This document shows positions 33,386 to 42,461 of a stretch of 64,000 bases of DNA, in pieces (position 1 is the stretch's first letter; every line of letters starts with the position of its first letter). The stretch is taken from NCBI RefSeq assembly GCF_000208405.1, contig NC_015437.1, positions 434,001 to 498,000 on the forward strand. The letters are read 5' to 3'. The notes beneath the pieces are model-generated. The model was given only the letters and a program-made list of their open reading frames with translations, was not told where the DNA came from and did not search any database. Origin of the DNA: Selenomonas sputigena ATCC 35185 (lineage in GTDB: Bacteria; Bacillota; Negativicutes; Selenomonadales; Selenomonadaceae). A program made the position numbers and the translations under genes.

Positions 33386-34458
33386 GCCGCATACGCAGAG
33401 ACGACCAGGACTCGAACCGCAAGGTCTGGCTGCTCCTCGTTTCGCTCGTCTGCGTCCTCTGCCTCGTGTTCTTTGCGGGAAAGGGCAGGTTTCAGTCCCC
33501 TTTCCTGAGCCGCGCCGCCGCGACGGTGCTGCGTCCCCTCCAGTCCGCGACGGCATGGGTGGGAGACAAGATCCATAGCCTCGGTACGGAGTTTTGGGAA
33601 GTCTATTACGTCTACGACCAGAATCGTATGCTGAAGAACGAGGTGGAGGGGCTGCGCGTGCAGAATCTCGAAGCGAACGAAGCGCTCGCTGAAAATGCAC
33701 GCCTCAAGGCGCTTCTCGGCTACAAGCAGACGAAGACGCAGTTCGACCTCGTGGCGGCCCGCGTCATCGGACGCGACTATGCGACGTGGTCGGGCGTCAT
33801 CGTCATCGACCGCGGTACGGCGAGCGGCGTGCATGAGAACATGCCCGTCGTGACGGAGAAGGGACTCGTCGGCGTCGTCGTTGAGGCCGCGCCGTACTCC
33901 TCGAAGGTGCGGCTGATCCTCGACCCGCGCGCCGCCGTCGGCACGATCGTGCAGCGGCAGGAGTCGCGCGTCGCGGGCATCGTCGAGGGCGATCCGGCCA
34001 ATCCCCTGATGCCGCGCATGAAAAACATTCCGAAGTCTGCCGATGTCGTTGAGGACGATGTCGTCGTGACGTCGGGCTACGGCGGCGTCTATCCGAAGGG
34101 GCTTCTCGTCGGCACGGTCAAGGCATTGAAGAACGACGAGGGCGGCCTGTTGAAGTACGCCGTCTTAGAGCCTGCCGTCGACTTCCAGCGTTTGGAGGAT
34201 GTCGCTGTCATCGTGGCGTCGCGCGAGGCGCCGCCCGCTCCGATCACGCCGCCCGCGCAGACGCCGGGCACGGAGACGGATCCGGCGGCAGAGAAGGCGG
34301 CAGCAGAAGCGGCGAAGCGCGCGGCATCGCAGCCTGCGCCTGCGCCTGCTCAGCCGGCCGCACCGGCGCAGCCGAAGCAGCCGGCGAAACAGCAGAACGC
34401 CCAGCCTGCCGTGCAGCCGCAGGGCGCACAGAAGCGCGAGGCAGGTGCGCGGCCATGA
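33382..34458 (+). CDS. mreC: Rod shape-determining protein MreC
   Basis: 358 residues. It has one N-terminal membrane anchor ([15 protein letters not shown]), then a coiled coil (about 75-115: [20 protein letters not shown]) and the two beta-barrel MreC domain ([39 protein letters not shown]). It bridges MreB to the PBP2/RodA machine. A C-terminal tail of about 80 residues rich in Pro, Ala and Gln is an unusual extension, probably disordered in the periplasm. Stop/start overlaps with both mreB and mreD. Confidence 0.94.
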   Translation: MSRIRRDDQDSNRKVWLLLVSLVCVLCLVFFAGKGRFQSPFLSRAAATVLRPLQSATAWVGDKIHSLGTEFWEVYYVYDQNRMLKNEVEGLRVQNLEANEALAENARLKALLGYKQTKTQFDLVAARVIGRDYATWSGVIVIDRGTASGVHENMPVVTEKGLVGVVVEAAPYSSKVRLILDPRAAVGTIVQRQESRVAGIVEGDPANPLMPRMKNIPKSADVVEDDVVVTSGYGGVYPKGLLVGTVKALKNDEGGLLKYAVLEPAVDFQRLEDVAVIVASREAPPAPITPPAQTPGTETDPAAEKAAAEAAKRAASQPAPAPAQPAAPAQPKQPAKQQNAQPAVQPQGAQKREAGARP

Positions 34459-34955
34459 TCAGCTATCGCAGGATCTTCTTTTGGCTTGCGTTCGTGATCG
34501 CGCTCTTCGTCCTGCAGACCTCATTTTTCCCCGTATTTTCATGGAACGGCGTTTCGGTGAACCTCATGCTGGTTCTGACCGTTTCGTGGAGCCTCCTTTA
34601 CGGGGCGCGCCGCGGTGCTTTTCTGGGCTTCATGACGGGACTCCTGCAGGATCTCACCACGGGCATGTTCTTCGGCATGGACGTTTTCGCCTTGACGATC
34701 ATCGGCTATGCCACGGGCGCATTTTCGCGCAACGTGTTCAAGGATCCCGTGTTCCTGCCTGCGATGGCGACGATGTGGGCGACGGCCGCGCACTATTTCT
34801 TTGTGCTCGTTCTCATGCTGCTTCTCGGCTACGGCTTTAGTCTGCTCTATGTTGTCAAGACACTTCTTCCGGCGCTTTGCTGGAACGTTCTTTTCGCCTA
34901 TCCCGTCTATCGCGCGGCGAGCCGCATGCAGTTGTGGCTGGGGCGGCGAAAGTAA
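34455..34955 (+). CDS. mreD: Rod shape-determining membrane protein MreD
   Basis: 166 residues with about five transmembrane segments (FFWLAFVIALFVLQTSFFPV opening; DLTTGMFFGMDVFALTIIGY typical of MreD). Overlaps mreC by 4 bp and is followed by the PBP2 gene after about 80 bp, the standard order. Confidence 0.92.
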   Translation: MISYRRIFFWLAFVIALFVLQTSFFPVFSWNGVSVNLMLVLTVSWSLLYGARRGAFLGFMTGLLQDLTTGMFFGMDVFALTIIGYATGAFSRNVFKDPVFLPAMATMWATAAHYFFVLVLMLLLGYGFSLLYVVKTLLPALCWNVLFAYPVYRAASRMQLWLGRRK

Positions 34956-35036
34956 TGGCCGGGGCGCAGCGCCTCTCAGGGAAAAGATCAAGGCGCCTTG
35001 CGGGGCGTCTTCTTGTCTGAATGGGGAGATATACCT

Positions 35037-36854
35037 TTGGAAGAAAATGAAAACGAGTATGCAGGGCGCATGCATGTGCTCGGCGGCGTCATCGTCGCCG
35101 TCATCGCCGTGCTTCTGCTGCGGCTCGTCTATCTCCAAATCTATGACGGCGACTATTATGCGAGCCTTGCGGACGGCAACCGCATCCGCATCATCCCGAG
35201 CGTTGCGCCGCGCGGCAATTTCTTCGACCGTAACGGCACGCCTCTGGTCATGAACCGCCCGAGCTTCACCGTGTCGCTTTTGCCACTGTCGGGTACGATT
35301 CCCGAGGACGTCATCGAGCGATTGTCCGTGCTCCTTCATGTGCCGACGGAAGAGATCCACAAGAAGATCGACGCGCATGTCGGCTTCGATCCCATACGCA
35401 TCAAGCAGGACATCGGCCCTGAGGTCTATACGATCATCGAGGAACAGCGCGACAAGTATCCGGGCGTCATGATCGAGGCGCAGCCGATCCGCGATTACGT
35501 CTACAAGACGTGGGGGGCGCATGTCTTCGGCTACGTCAGCGAGATCAGTAACGAGGAGCTGGAAAAGCGCAAGGCGGAAGGCTACAAGTCGGGCGACATC
35601 GTCGGCAAGTTTGGCTTGGAGCGCGTCTACGACAAGACGGTGCGCGGCACGGACGGCGGCAGGCAGGTCGAGGTCGACGTTGCGGGCAAGCCCGTGAACA
35701 ACCTCGGCACGAAAGAGCCGGTCGCGGGCAACGACCTCGTCCTCACGATTGATGCGACGATCCAGGTCGCCGCCGAACGCGCCATCGATCAGCAGCTTTC
35801 CGCCATCGGCGCCAACGCGGCGGCGGCGGTCGTCATGAATCCGCAGACGGGCGAGGTGCTCGCTCTCGTGAGCCGTCCGTCCTTCGATCCGAACCTCTTC
35901 GTCAACGGCATATCGACGAAGGATTGGAAGGTTATCAACGAGAATCCGTATCATCCGATGGACAACAAGGCGATCACGGGCGAGTATCCGCCGGGCTCGA
36001 CCTTCAAGATCGTCACGGGCACTGCCGCACTGCAGGAAAATGTCGTCTCGCCGAATGAGATCATCTACGACTCGGGACGTCATTGGATCATTCCGAAGGG
36101 AAACGCGGGCGGCGAAGCGCTCGGCCCTATCAATTTCATCCAGGCGCTCGCCCACTCGGATAATGTCTACTTCTACGAGATGGGCAATCGCCTCGGCGTC
36201 GACCGTCTGGGCGAGTACGCGCGCATGTTCGGCGTCGGCTCGAAGACGGGCATCGACCTGCCCTACGAGGCCGAAGGTCTCGTGCCGAGCCGCGAGTACA
36301 AGAAGAAGGTCTACGAAGACGACTGGTATCTGTCGGAGACCTTCGATGCGGCGATCGGGCAGGGATTCGACCTTGTGACGCCGCTGCAGGCGGCCGCCAT
36401 CATGGGGGCGATTGCAGCGAACGGCGACCGCTATCAGCCGCATCTCGTGCAGCGCATCGTAGGCCCTGACGGCAGTACGGTCGAGACGATAAAGCCCAAG
36501 CGCATCGGCAGGCTCGATGTGCGCCCGGAGGTCATCGCGCTCGTGCAGCAGGGGCTCAGGGACGTCACGAAGTACGGCACAGCGGCGTCGGCCTTTGGTG
36601 CGAAGTATCCCATCGACATCGCGGGCAAGACGGGCACGGCGGAGAACTCGCACGGGCGCGACCACGGCTGGTTCGTCGCCTACGGGCCGTTCAACAGCCC
36701 GACGATCGTCGTCGCGGTCATCGTCGAGCAGGGCGGCTTCGGCTCTCTGTCCGCCGTGCCGATCGGCAAGAAGATCCTCGACGCGGCTTTTGGCCTCGAT
36801 ACGCCCGAAGTCAAAGCTGTTCGGCAAGAAGTGGCGGCGCGGCAGAAATCTTGA
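35037..36854 (+). CDS. mrdA: Penicillin-binding protein 2 (peptidoglycan transpeptidase)
   Basis: 605-residue monofunctional class B PBP working with RodA to elongate the side wall. One N-terminal membrane segment precedes the PBP dimerisation domain (RIIPSVAPRGNFFDRNGTPL, key APRG..FDRNG). The transpeptidase has the active site STFK (PPGSTFKIVTG), SDN (AHSDNVYFYEMG) and KTG (AGKTGTAEN). The start is TTG 35037, 8 nt after GGGGAG; an earlier in-frame ATG at 34998 lacks a site. Confidence 0.93.
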   Translation: MEENENEYAGRMHVLGGVIVAVIAVLLLRLVYLQIYDGDYYASLADGNRIRIIPSVAPRGNFFDRNGTPLVMNRPSFTVSLLPLSGTIPEDVIERLSVLLHVPTEEIHKKIDAHVGFDPIRIKQDIGPEVYTIIEEQRDKYPGVMIEAQPIRDYVYKTWGAHVFGYVSEISNEELEKRKAEGYKSGDIVGKFGLERVYDKTVRGTDGGRQVEVDVAGKPVNNLGTKEPVAGNDLVLTIDATIQVAAERAIDQQLSAIGANAAAAVVMNPQTGEVLALVSRPSFDPNLFVNGISTKDWKVINENPYHPMDNKAITGEYPPGSTFKIVTGTAALQENVVSPNEIIYDSGRHWIIPKGNAGGEALGPINFIQALAHSDNVYFYEMGNRLGVDRLGEYARMFGVGSKTGIDLPYEAEGLVPSREYKKKVYEDDWYLSETFDAAIGQGFDLVTPLQAAAIMGAIAANGDRYQPHLVQRIVGPDGSTVETIKPKRIGRLDVRPEVIALVQQGLRDVTKYGTAASAFGAKYPIDIAGKTGTAENSHGRDHGWFVAYGPFNSPTIVVAVIVEQGGFGSLSAVPIGKKILDAAFGLDTPEVKAVRQEVAARQKS

Positions 36855-36860
36855 TATAAT
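36852..36860 (+). promoter_or_regulatory. Extended -10 promoter before minC
   Basis: TGA-TATAAT (36852-36860) overlapping the mrdA stop region; no good -35. It could start the minCDE-rodA transcript. Confidence 0.5.
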
Positions 36861-36966
36861 AGAATCGTATTACAGCAAGGAGAAACGACAGGGCAAATGC
36901 ACCGAAGCCGTTTCTTGACCCTTCGTGCGGCGCATCGCCGCACACGCACGCAAAAGCGAGGAAATC

Positions 36967-37668
36967 ATGGAGAAAGAAAGCGTATTGTTTAAGGGGCTGA
37001 AGACGGGGCTTCTGCTCGTGCTGGCAGGAAAGCCCGAGTTTTCTGTTGTTGAGCGCGAGATTCGTGAAAAGCTGGAATCGAGCGCCCTGTTCTTCCGGCG
37101 CGGCACGGTCATCGAGTGGCGCACGGGGACGTTCACGGCGAAGGAAAGCCTCGCTTTGAAGAAGCTCTTCCTGCAGCACGGCTTGTACTTCCGTGAGATG
37201 AAGGAAGAAGCTGATGCAAAGAAGCCTGCCGTCAGCGCGGTGAGCGGGGCGGCGGCAGCGGCGCGGGCGGGAGCCGTCCTCGGCAGGAAGAGGGCGGAGT
37301 CTTCTGAGATGAAGGCAGAGCCGGACGCGGACAAGAAGGACGTGCAGATGCTCGTCGTGAACCGCACGCTTCGCGGCGGACAGGAGGTGCAGAGCCAAGG
37401 CTCGGTGCTCGTTCTCGGCAACGTGAACCCCGGGGCGCAGGTCATCGCGGGCGGCAGCATCGACATACGCGGCACCTGCCGCGGCATCGTCCATGCGGGC
37501 GCTTACGGCGACAGGGACGCCATCATCATCGCGGATCACCTGATGCCCGTGCAGATCCGCATCGCCGACGTCATAGCGCAGTCGCCCGAGCAGTATGAGA
37601 AGCCGGAGCTTGCCGAAAGGGCGAGCGTGCAGGATGGACGAATCGTGATTGAACCGATAGAAAGGTAG
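36967..37668 (+). CDS. minC: Septum site-determining protein MinC
   Basis: 233 residues. It inhibits FtsZ polymerisation near the poles. The N-terminal domain runs 1-95. The Ala-rich linker (about 100-125, AVSGAAAAARAGAVLG) is longer and more basic than typical. The C-terminal right-handed beta-helix follows (LVVNRTLRGGQEVQSQGSVL, then GNVNPGAQVIAGGSID). ATG 36967 after GAGGA; an upstream ATG at 36925 has no site. minD follows after 10 bp. Confidence 0.92.
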   Translation: MEKESVLFKGLKTGLLLVLAGKPEFSVVEREIREKLESSALFFRRGTVIEWRTGTFTAKESLALKKLFLQHGLYFREMKEEADAKKPAVSAVSGAAAAARAGAVLGRKRAESSEMKAEPDADKKDVQMLVVNRTLRGGQEVQSQGSVLVLGNVNPGAQVIAGGSIDIRGTCRGIVHAGAYGDRDAIIIADHLMPVQIRIADVIAQSPEQYEKPELAERASVQDGRIVIEPIER

Positions 37669-37678
37669 GAAGCAGCCG

Positions 37679-38482
37679 ATGGCAGAAGTTATCGTTATCA
37701 CCTCAGGCAAGGGAGGAGTCGGCAAGACGACGACCACGGCGAATATTGGCGTGGGACTCGCGAAGCGCGGCAAGAAGGTCGTGCTCATCGACACCGATAC
37801 GGGGCTCAGGAATCTCGATTTGCTCCTTGGACTCGAACGCCGCATCGTCTATACGCTCGTCGACGTCATCCAGAAGCGCACGACGTACAAGCGGGCGCTC
37901 GTGCGCCACAAGAAGTATGAGACGCTCTTTTTGATGCCGACGTCACAGGTCGCGGACAAGTCGGCGATCGAGCCCGAGCAGATGAAGGAGCTCATCGCTG
38001 AGATGAAGGAGGAGTTCGACTACATCCTCGTCGACTGCCCGGCGGGCATCGAGCAGGGTTTCCAGACGGCGGTCATCGCAGCGGATTGGGCGATCGTCGT
38101 CACGATGCCCGAGATCGCCGCCGTGCGCGACGCCGACAAGATCATCGGCAGACTGCAGAACGACGGCAAGGAGATCAAGCTCGTCGTCAACCGCATCCGC
38201 TCGCAGATGGTCAAGGACGGCACGATGCTCGACATGGATGCGATCAACGACATCCTGTCCCTGCCGTGCATTGGACAGATTCCCGACGATGAGAAGGTCA
38301 TCGATTCGGCGAACCGCGGCGAGCCGGTCATTGACAATGCGAATTCGCTCGCGGGCAAGGCGTATGCCAACGTCGTCTCGCGCATCATGGGCGAGGACGT
38401 GCCCTTCCTTGAAACGCCGAACGAGAGCTTCCTGCAGCGGCTCAAGAACATGATCCTCGGAAGGGGGAAGCGTGATGATTGA
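37679..38482 (+). CDS. minD: Septum site-determining ATPase MinD
   Basis: 267 residues. A deviant Walker A motif GKGGVGKTT and VDCPAGIEQGFQ (Walker B/switch) mark it as MinD. It recruits MinC to the membrane in an ATP-dependent manner. The C-terminal amphipathic membrane-targeting sequence is LQRLKNMILGRGKR. It overlaps minE by 8 bp. Confidence 0.96.
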   Translation: MAEVIVITSGKGGVGKTTTTANIGVGLAKRGKKVVLIDTDTGLRNLDLLLGLERRIVYTLVDVIQKRTTYKRALVRHKKYETLFLMPTSQVADKSAIEPEQMKELIAEMKEEFDYILVDCPAGIEQGFQTAVIAADWAIVVTMPEIAAVRDADKIIGRLQNDGKEIKLVVNRIRSQMVKDGTMLDMDAINDILSLPCIGQIPDDEKVIDSANRGEPVIDNANSLAGKAYANVVSRIMGEDVPFLETPNESFLQRLKNMILGRGKRDD

Positions 38483-38753
38483 AGCTTTGCTCAAGATTTT
38501 CGGCAAGCAGGGCAAGTCGTCGCGTGAGATCGCCCATGATCGCCTGAAGGTCGTCCTGATTCATGATCGACTGAGCGTTTCGCCCGAGGTCATGGACAAG
38601 ATTAAGACCGACATCATCCACGTCATTTCCAACTATGTGGAGATCAATCAGAAGGATATGGAGATCTCGCTCGCCAACGACCAGGATTCCGTCGCGCTCA
38701 TCGCGAACATTCCCGTGAGCCGAATGAAGCCCAAGGAAAGCAGCAGACGCTAG
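38475..38753 (+). CDS. minE: Cell division topological specificity factor MinE
   Basis: 92 residues with the MinD-binding helix region DRLKVVLIHDRLSVSPEVMD and C-terminal beta sheet. With MinC and MinD it forms a complete oscillator set. The start is ATG 38475 (GGAAGGGGG upstream; a GTG one codon earlier). Confidence 0.93.
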   Translation: MIEALLKIFGKQGKSSREIAHDRLKVVLIHDRLSVSPEVMDKIKTDIIHVISNYVEINQKDMEISLANDQDSVALIANIPVSRMKPKESSRR

Positions 38754-38768
38754 GAGGCGCAGGGGAAA

Positions 38769-39872
38769 ATGAACAAGCGTTGGCTCAGGCGCATGGACTT
38801 CACGCTGATCGGTGCGACGGCGGCGATCGTCGTCATGAGCCTCATCGTCATCGGCAGCGCCACGCACATCAATACGGCGGGCGGCGATCACTACTGGTTC
38901 GTGCAGAAGCAGGGCGCATTCGTCGTCTTGAACGTGCTCTTCGCCATATTCCTCATGAATTTTGACTACAAGGCGCTGCAGAATTATGGCAGGAATCTTT
39001 ACATCTTCAACGCTGTCATGCTTCTCCTCGTCATGATCATCGGACAGACGGCGCTCGGCGCACAGCGCTGGATTCAGCTCGGCCCCATCACCCTGCAGCC
39101 GTCGGAGTTTTCGAAGATCATCATGATCATCGCGCTCGCCGCCATGTTGGAAGATCGCGTGGGAAAACTCAACACCGTGAGCGACATCCTGCCCGTCCTC
39201 GGCTATGTGGCGCTGCCGTTCTTCCTCGTCCTCAAGCAGCCCGATCTCGGCACGTCGCTCGTTTTCATCGCCATTCTCTTGGGCATGATGTTCGTCGCGG
39301 GCGTGAACCTTCGCATACTGGCGGCAGGCTTTGCGGCGGGCGTGGCGGCGTCGCCCCTTCTCTGGCTCTTTTTGAAGGATTACCAGAAGATGCGCCTCAA
39401 GGTTTTTCTCGATCCGAGTGTCGACCCGCTTGGCTCGGGCTATCACATCATTCAGTCGAAAATCGCCATCGGATCGGGACTGATCTTCGGCAAGGGGCTT
39501 TTCGGCGGTACGCAGAGCCAGCTGAACTTCCTGCCCGAGAACCACACGGATTTCATCTTCGCCGTCGTCGGCGAGGAACTGGGCTTCGTCGGTGCGGCGG
39601 CGCTGCTTCTTTTGTACCTCGTCGTGCTCTGGCGCGGCGTGAAGATCGCGCGTGACGCGAGCGACACTTTCGGCCGGCTGCTCGCCGTCGGCATCACCTC
39701 GATGCTCGCCTTCCATGTGCTCGTCAACGTCGGCATGACGACGGGCATCATGCCCGTCACGGGCATACCGCTGCCGCTCATGAGCTACGGCGTCAGTTCG
39801 CTGACGACGAATTTGATCGCGATCACGATCTTGCTCAACATCCACATGCGCAAGGCAAAGTTTGTATTCTGA
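38769..39872 (+). CDS. rodA: Rod-shape SEDS glycosyltransferase RodA
   Basis: 367 residues with about ten transmembrane segments. It polymerises lipid II into glycan strands, paired with PBP2. SEDS motifs: GAQRWIQLGPITLQPSEFSK, LKQPDLGTSLVF, and FGGTQSQLNFLPENHTDFIF near 240. The final GIPLPLMSYGVSSL is diagnostic. It follows minE by 15 bp, so cell elongation and division placement genes share a transcript. Confidence 0.94.
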   Translation: MNKRWLRRMDFTLIGATAAIVVMSLIVIGSATHINTAGGDHYWFVQKQGAFVVLNVLFAIFLMNFDYKALQNYGRNLYIFNAVMLLLVMIIGQTALGAQRWIQLGPITLQPSEFSKIIMIIALAAMLEDRVGKLNTVSDILPVLGYVALPFFLVLKQPDLGTSLVFIAILLGMMFVAGVNLRILAAGFAAGVAASPLLWLFLKDYQKMRLKVFLDPSVDPLGSGYHIIQSKIAIGSGLIFGKGLFGGTQSQLNFLPENHTDFIFAVVGEELGFVGAAALLLLYLVVLWRGVKIARDASDTFGRLLAVGITSMLAFHVLVNVGMTTGIMPVTGIPLPLMSYGVSSLTTNLIAITILLNIHMRKAKFVF

Positions 39873-39898
39873 GAAAGGAATTATTCCGGGGAGGATTT

Positions 39899-41752
39899 AT
39901 GGTCAAGTTGGAACAGGAGATGCTTCAGGCTGTCGAGAAACCCGCACGCTATACGGGCGGTGAATGGAACGCGCAGCCGAAGGACTCCGCCGCCGTCCTT
40001 TGCCGCATCGCGCTCGCGATGGCGGACGTCTATGAGGTCGGCATGTCAAACCTCGGGCTGAAGATTCTCTATGAGATTTTGAACCGCCGCGATGACATCG
40101 CGGCGGAACGTGTTTATGCGCCTTGGCTCGATATGGAAGAGGAAATGCGCCGCCGCGGCATCCCGCTCTTTTCGCTCGAAACCTTCCGGGAGATTTCTTC
40201 CTTCGACATCCTCGGCTTCTCGCTGCAGTACGAACTTCTCATCACGAACACGCTCAACATGCTTGACCTCGCAGGGCTGCCGCTCCATGCGGCGGAGCGC
40301 ACGGACGAGCAGCCCTTCGTCATCGGCGGCGGCCCCTGCGTATACAACACGGAGCCGATCGCCGACTTCTTCGACTTCTTCGTGCTCGGCGACGGCGAGG
40401 AAATCGTCGTCGAGGTGTGCGACGCCTTGATCGCCTGGAAGAAGGAGGGTCGCCCGGACGGCAGGCGCGGCTTCCTGCGCCGCGCTGCGCGGATTCCGGG
40501 CGTCTACGTGCCGTCCTTTTATGCGCCCGAGTACGATGCGCAGGGCATGTTCACGGGGCTTCGCATCCTCGATGCGGCAGCTTCGCCGCAAATCTATCGG
40601 CGCGTCGTCAAGGATCTCGATGCCGCGCCCTTTTTGGAAAAGCCCGTCGTGCCGTACCTCGGCATCGTGCACGACCGCCTCATGCTCGAGCTTTTCCGCG
40701 GCTGCACGCGCGGCTGCCGCTTCTGTCAGGCGGGCATGGCGTACCGCCCCGTGCGCGAGCGCCGTCCCGAGACGCTCGAATCCTTGGCACGCACCCTCTT
40801 CGACTCGACGGGCTACAACGAGATGTCCTTGACGTCGCTCTCGTCCGCCGACTACTCGTGCCTCTCGCCGCTCGTCGACGGGCTTCTTGCCGGCACTCAG
40901 GGCGAGCGCGTGAGCTTTTCCCTGCCGTCTTTGCGCATCGACAGTTTCTCCGTCGACATCGCCGAGCGATTGCAGCAGGTGCGAAAGAGCGGCCTGACGT
41001 TTGCGCCCGAGGCGGGCACGCAGCGCCTCAGAGACGTCATCAACAAGAACGTGACGGAAGACGACTTGCTGCACTCGGTGCGCACGGCGTTCGAGCAGGG
41101 CTGGAAGGCGGTCAAGCTCTACTTCATGATGGGTCTGCCGACCGAGACGGACGAGGACATCGTCGGCATCGCAGAACTCGCGCAGAAAGTCGTCGACTGC
41201 TACAAGGAAGTCAAGGGAAAGCGCGGCGTCAAGGTCACGGTGTCCGTCTCGTGCTTCGTGCCCAAGGCGTACACGCCGTTCCAGTGGTTCGCGCAGGTGC
41301 CGCAGGAAGAATTCGAGCGAAGACAGCGGCTTTTGAAGGAGAGCATACGCGATCGCGCGATCTCGTTTCACTACCATGACGCACGCGCGAGCGTCCTCGA
41401 AGGAGCGCTGTCACGCGGCGATCGCAGGCTCTCAGCCGTCATTGAGACGGCGTGGCGAAACGGCGCGAAGTTCGACGGCTGGACGGATCAGTTCAAGGAC
41501 GAGGTCTGGAAGGACGCCTTTTGCCGCTGCGGCATTGCGCCCGAGTTCTACAGCCGGCGCACGCGCGATCTGGAAGAAGTCCTGCCGTGGGCGCACACGA
41601 GCCCGGGCGTGTCTGAGGACTTTTTGCGCCGCGAGTGGCAGCGTGCACAGGAAGCGGCGCTCACGCATGACTGCCGGCGCGAAACGTGTACGGGCTGCGG
41701 CGTCTGTCCCGAGCTTGGCTGCGACGTCGTCGATTGGAGGGGAGAAGCATGA
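39899..41752 (+). CDS. TIGR03960-family radical SAM protein
   Basis: 617 residues. An N-terminal B12-binding-like domain (about 1-220) is followed by the radical SAM core with CxxxCxxC at 269, 273 and 276 (RGCTRGCRFCQAG). The C-terminus carries additional cysteines (CRRETCTGCGVCPELGC), which may bind another cluster. The reaction is unknown. It is almost always next to the DUF2344 protein, as here, and near rng and rodA. GGGGAGG precedes ATG 39899. Confidence 0.92.
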   Translation: MVKLEQEMLQAVEKPARYTGGEWNAQPKDSAAVLCRIALAMADVYEVGMSNLGLKILYEILNRRDDIAAERVYAPWLDMEEEMRRRGIPLFSLETFREISSFDILGFSLQYELLITNTLNMLDLAGLPLHAAERTDEQPFVIGGGPCVYNTEPIADFFDFFVLGDGEEIVVEVCDALIAWKKEGRPDGRRGFLRRAARIPGVYVPSFYAPEYDAQGMFTGLRILDAAASPQIYRRVVKDLDAAPFLEKPVVPYLGIVHDRLMLELFRGCTRGCRFCQAGMAYRPVRERRPETLESLARTLFDSTGYNEMSLTSLSSADYSCLSPLVDGLLAGTQGERVSFSLPSLRIDSFSVDIAERLQQVRKSGLTFAPEAGTQRLRDVINKNVTEDDLLHSVRTAFEQGWKAVKLYFMMGLPTETDEDIVGIAELAQKVVDCYKEVKGKRGVKVTVSVSCFVPKAYTPFQWFAQVPQEEFERRQRLLKESIRDRAISFHYHDARASVLEGALSRGDRRLSAVIETAWRNGAKFDGWTDQFKDEVWKDAFCRCGIAPEFYSRRTRDLEEVLPWAHTSPGVSEDFLRREWQRAQEAALTHDCRRETCTGCGVCPELGCDVVDWRGEA

Positions 41753-42432
41753 AGCTGCGCGCACTCTTGACGAAGGGCGAGGAGATCCGCTTCATCTCCC
41801 ATCTCGATTACGCTGCGCTCATCGAGCGGGCGATCCGCCGCGCCAAATTGCCTGTCGTCTATTCGGAGGGGTTCAACCCGCACATGAAGTTCTCGTTCGC
41901 CTCGGCGCTCGCCGTGGGCGTGACGAGCGAGGCGGAGGTCATGGACGTGGAGCTTTCGCGCCCCGTCGCGCAGCCCGAGGCGTGGGACAGGCTCGCCACC
42001 GCCCTGCCGTCGGGCGTGCGCCTCGGTCGCCTCGTCCCGTACGAGGGCAAGGCGAAGTCGCTGATGGCGGCGGTCGACCGCGCCGAGTACCGCGTGCGCG
42101 TGCCTTATGCGGGCGCGGAGGAGGAGGCGCGGCGCGCTGTCGCTGCCTTCTTCGCTGCGCCCGAGGCCATCTATCGGCGCGTCCTGCCGAAGAAGACGCG
42201 CGAGGTCGACGCGAAGGCGTACCTGAAGGAAATCCGTGTGGAAAAAGAGGGCGGCGATCTGCTGCTCTTTCTCGCCATCGCCGTCACGCCTGAGGGCAGT
42301 CTGAAGCCTGGCGAGGCGATCGGGCTTCTGGCGCATGACTTCGGTCTCGCCGTCGAGCCGAGGGAGGCCGAGATCTGCCGCACGGCGCTTCTTTCGGGCG
42401 GCAAAGACCTTTTCGCCCTGATCGAATCGTAA
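41749..42432 (+). CDS. TIGR03936/DUF2344 protein
   Basis: 227 residues: EIRFISHLDYAALIERAIRR and YSEGFNPHMKFSFASALAVG are diagnostic for DUF2344. It is a partner of the upstream radical SAM gene (4-bp overlap), often fused to it in other genomes, and presumed to work on the same substrate, possibly tRNA or translation-related given its neighbours. Function unknown. Confidence 0.9.
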   Translation: MKLRALLTKGEEIRFISHLDYAALIERAIRRAKLPVVYSEGFNPHMKFSFASALAVGVTSEAEVMDVELSRPVAQPEAWDRLATALPSGVRLGRLVPYEGKAKSLMAAVDRAEYRVRVPYAGAEEEARRAVAAFFAAPEAIYRRVLPKKTREVDAKAYLKEIRVEKEGGDLLLFLAIAVTPEGSLKPGEAIGLLAHDFGLAVEPREAEICRTALLSGGKDLFALIES

Positions 42433-42461
42433 GACCGATACTCATCGATGGAGTTGATGTG

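Noticed and set aside
34539-36827. A 762-codon minus-strand frame over mreD/mrdA
   Set aside because: Arg/Asp/His-rich shadow of well-identified mreD and mrdA; no domain.
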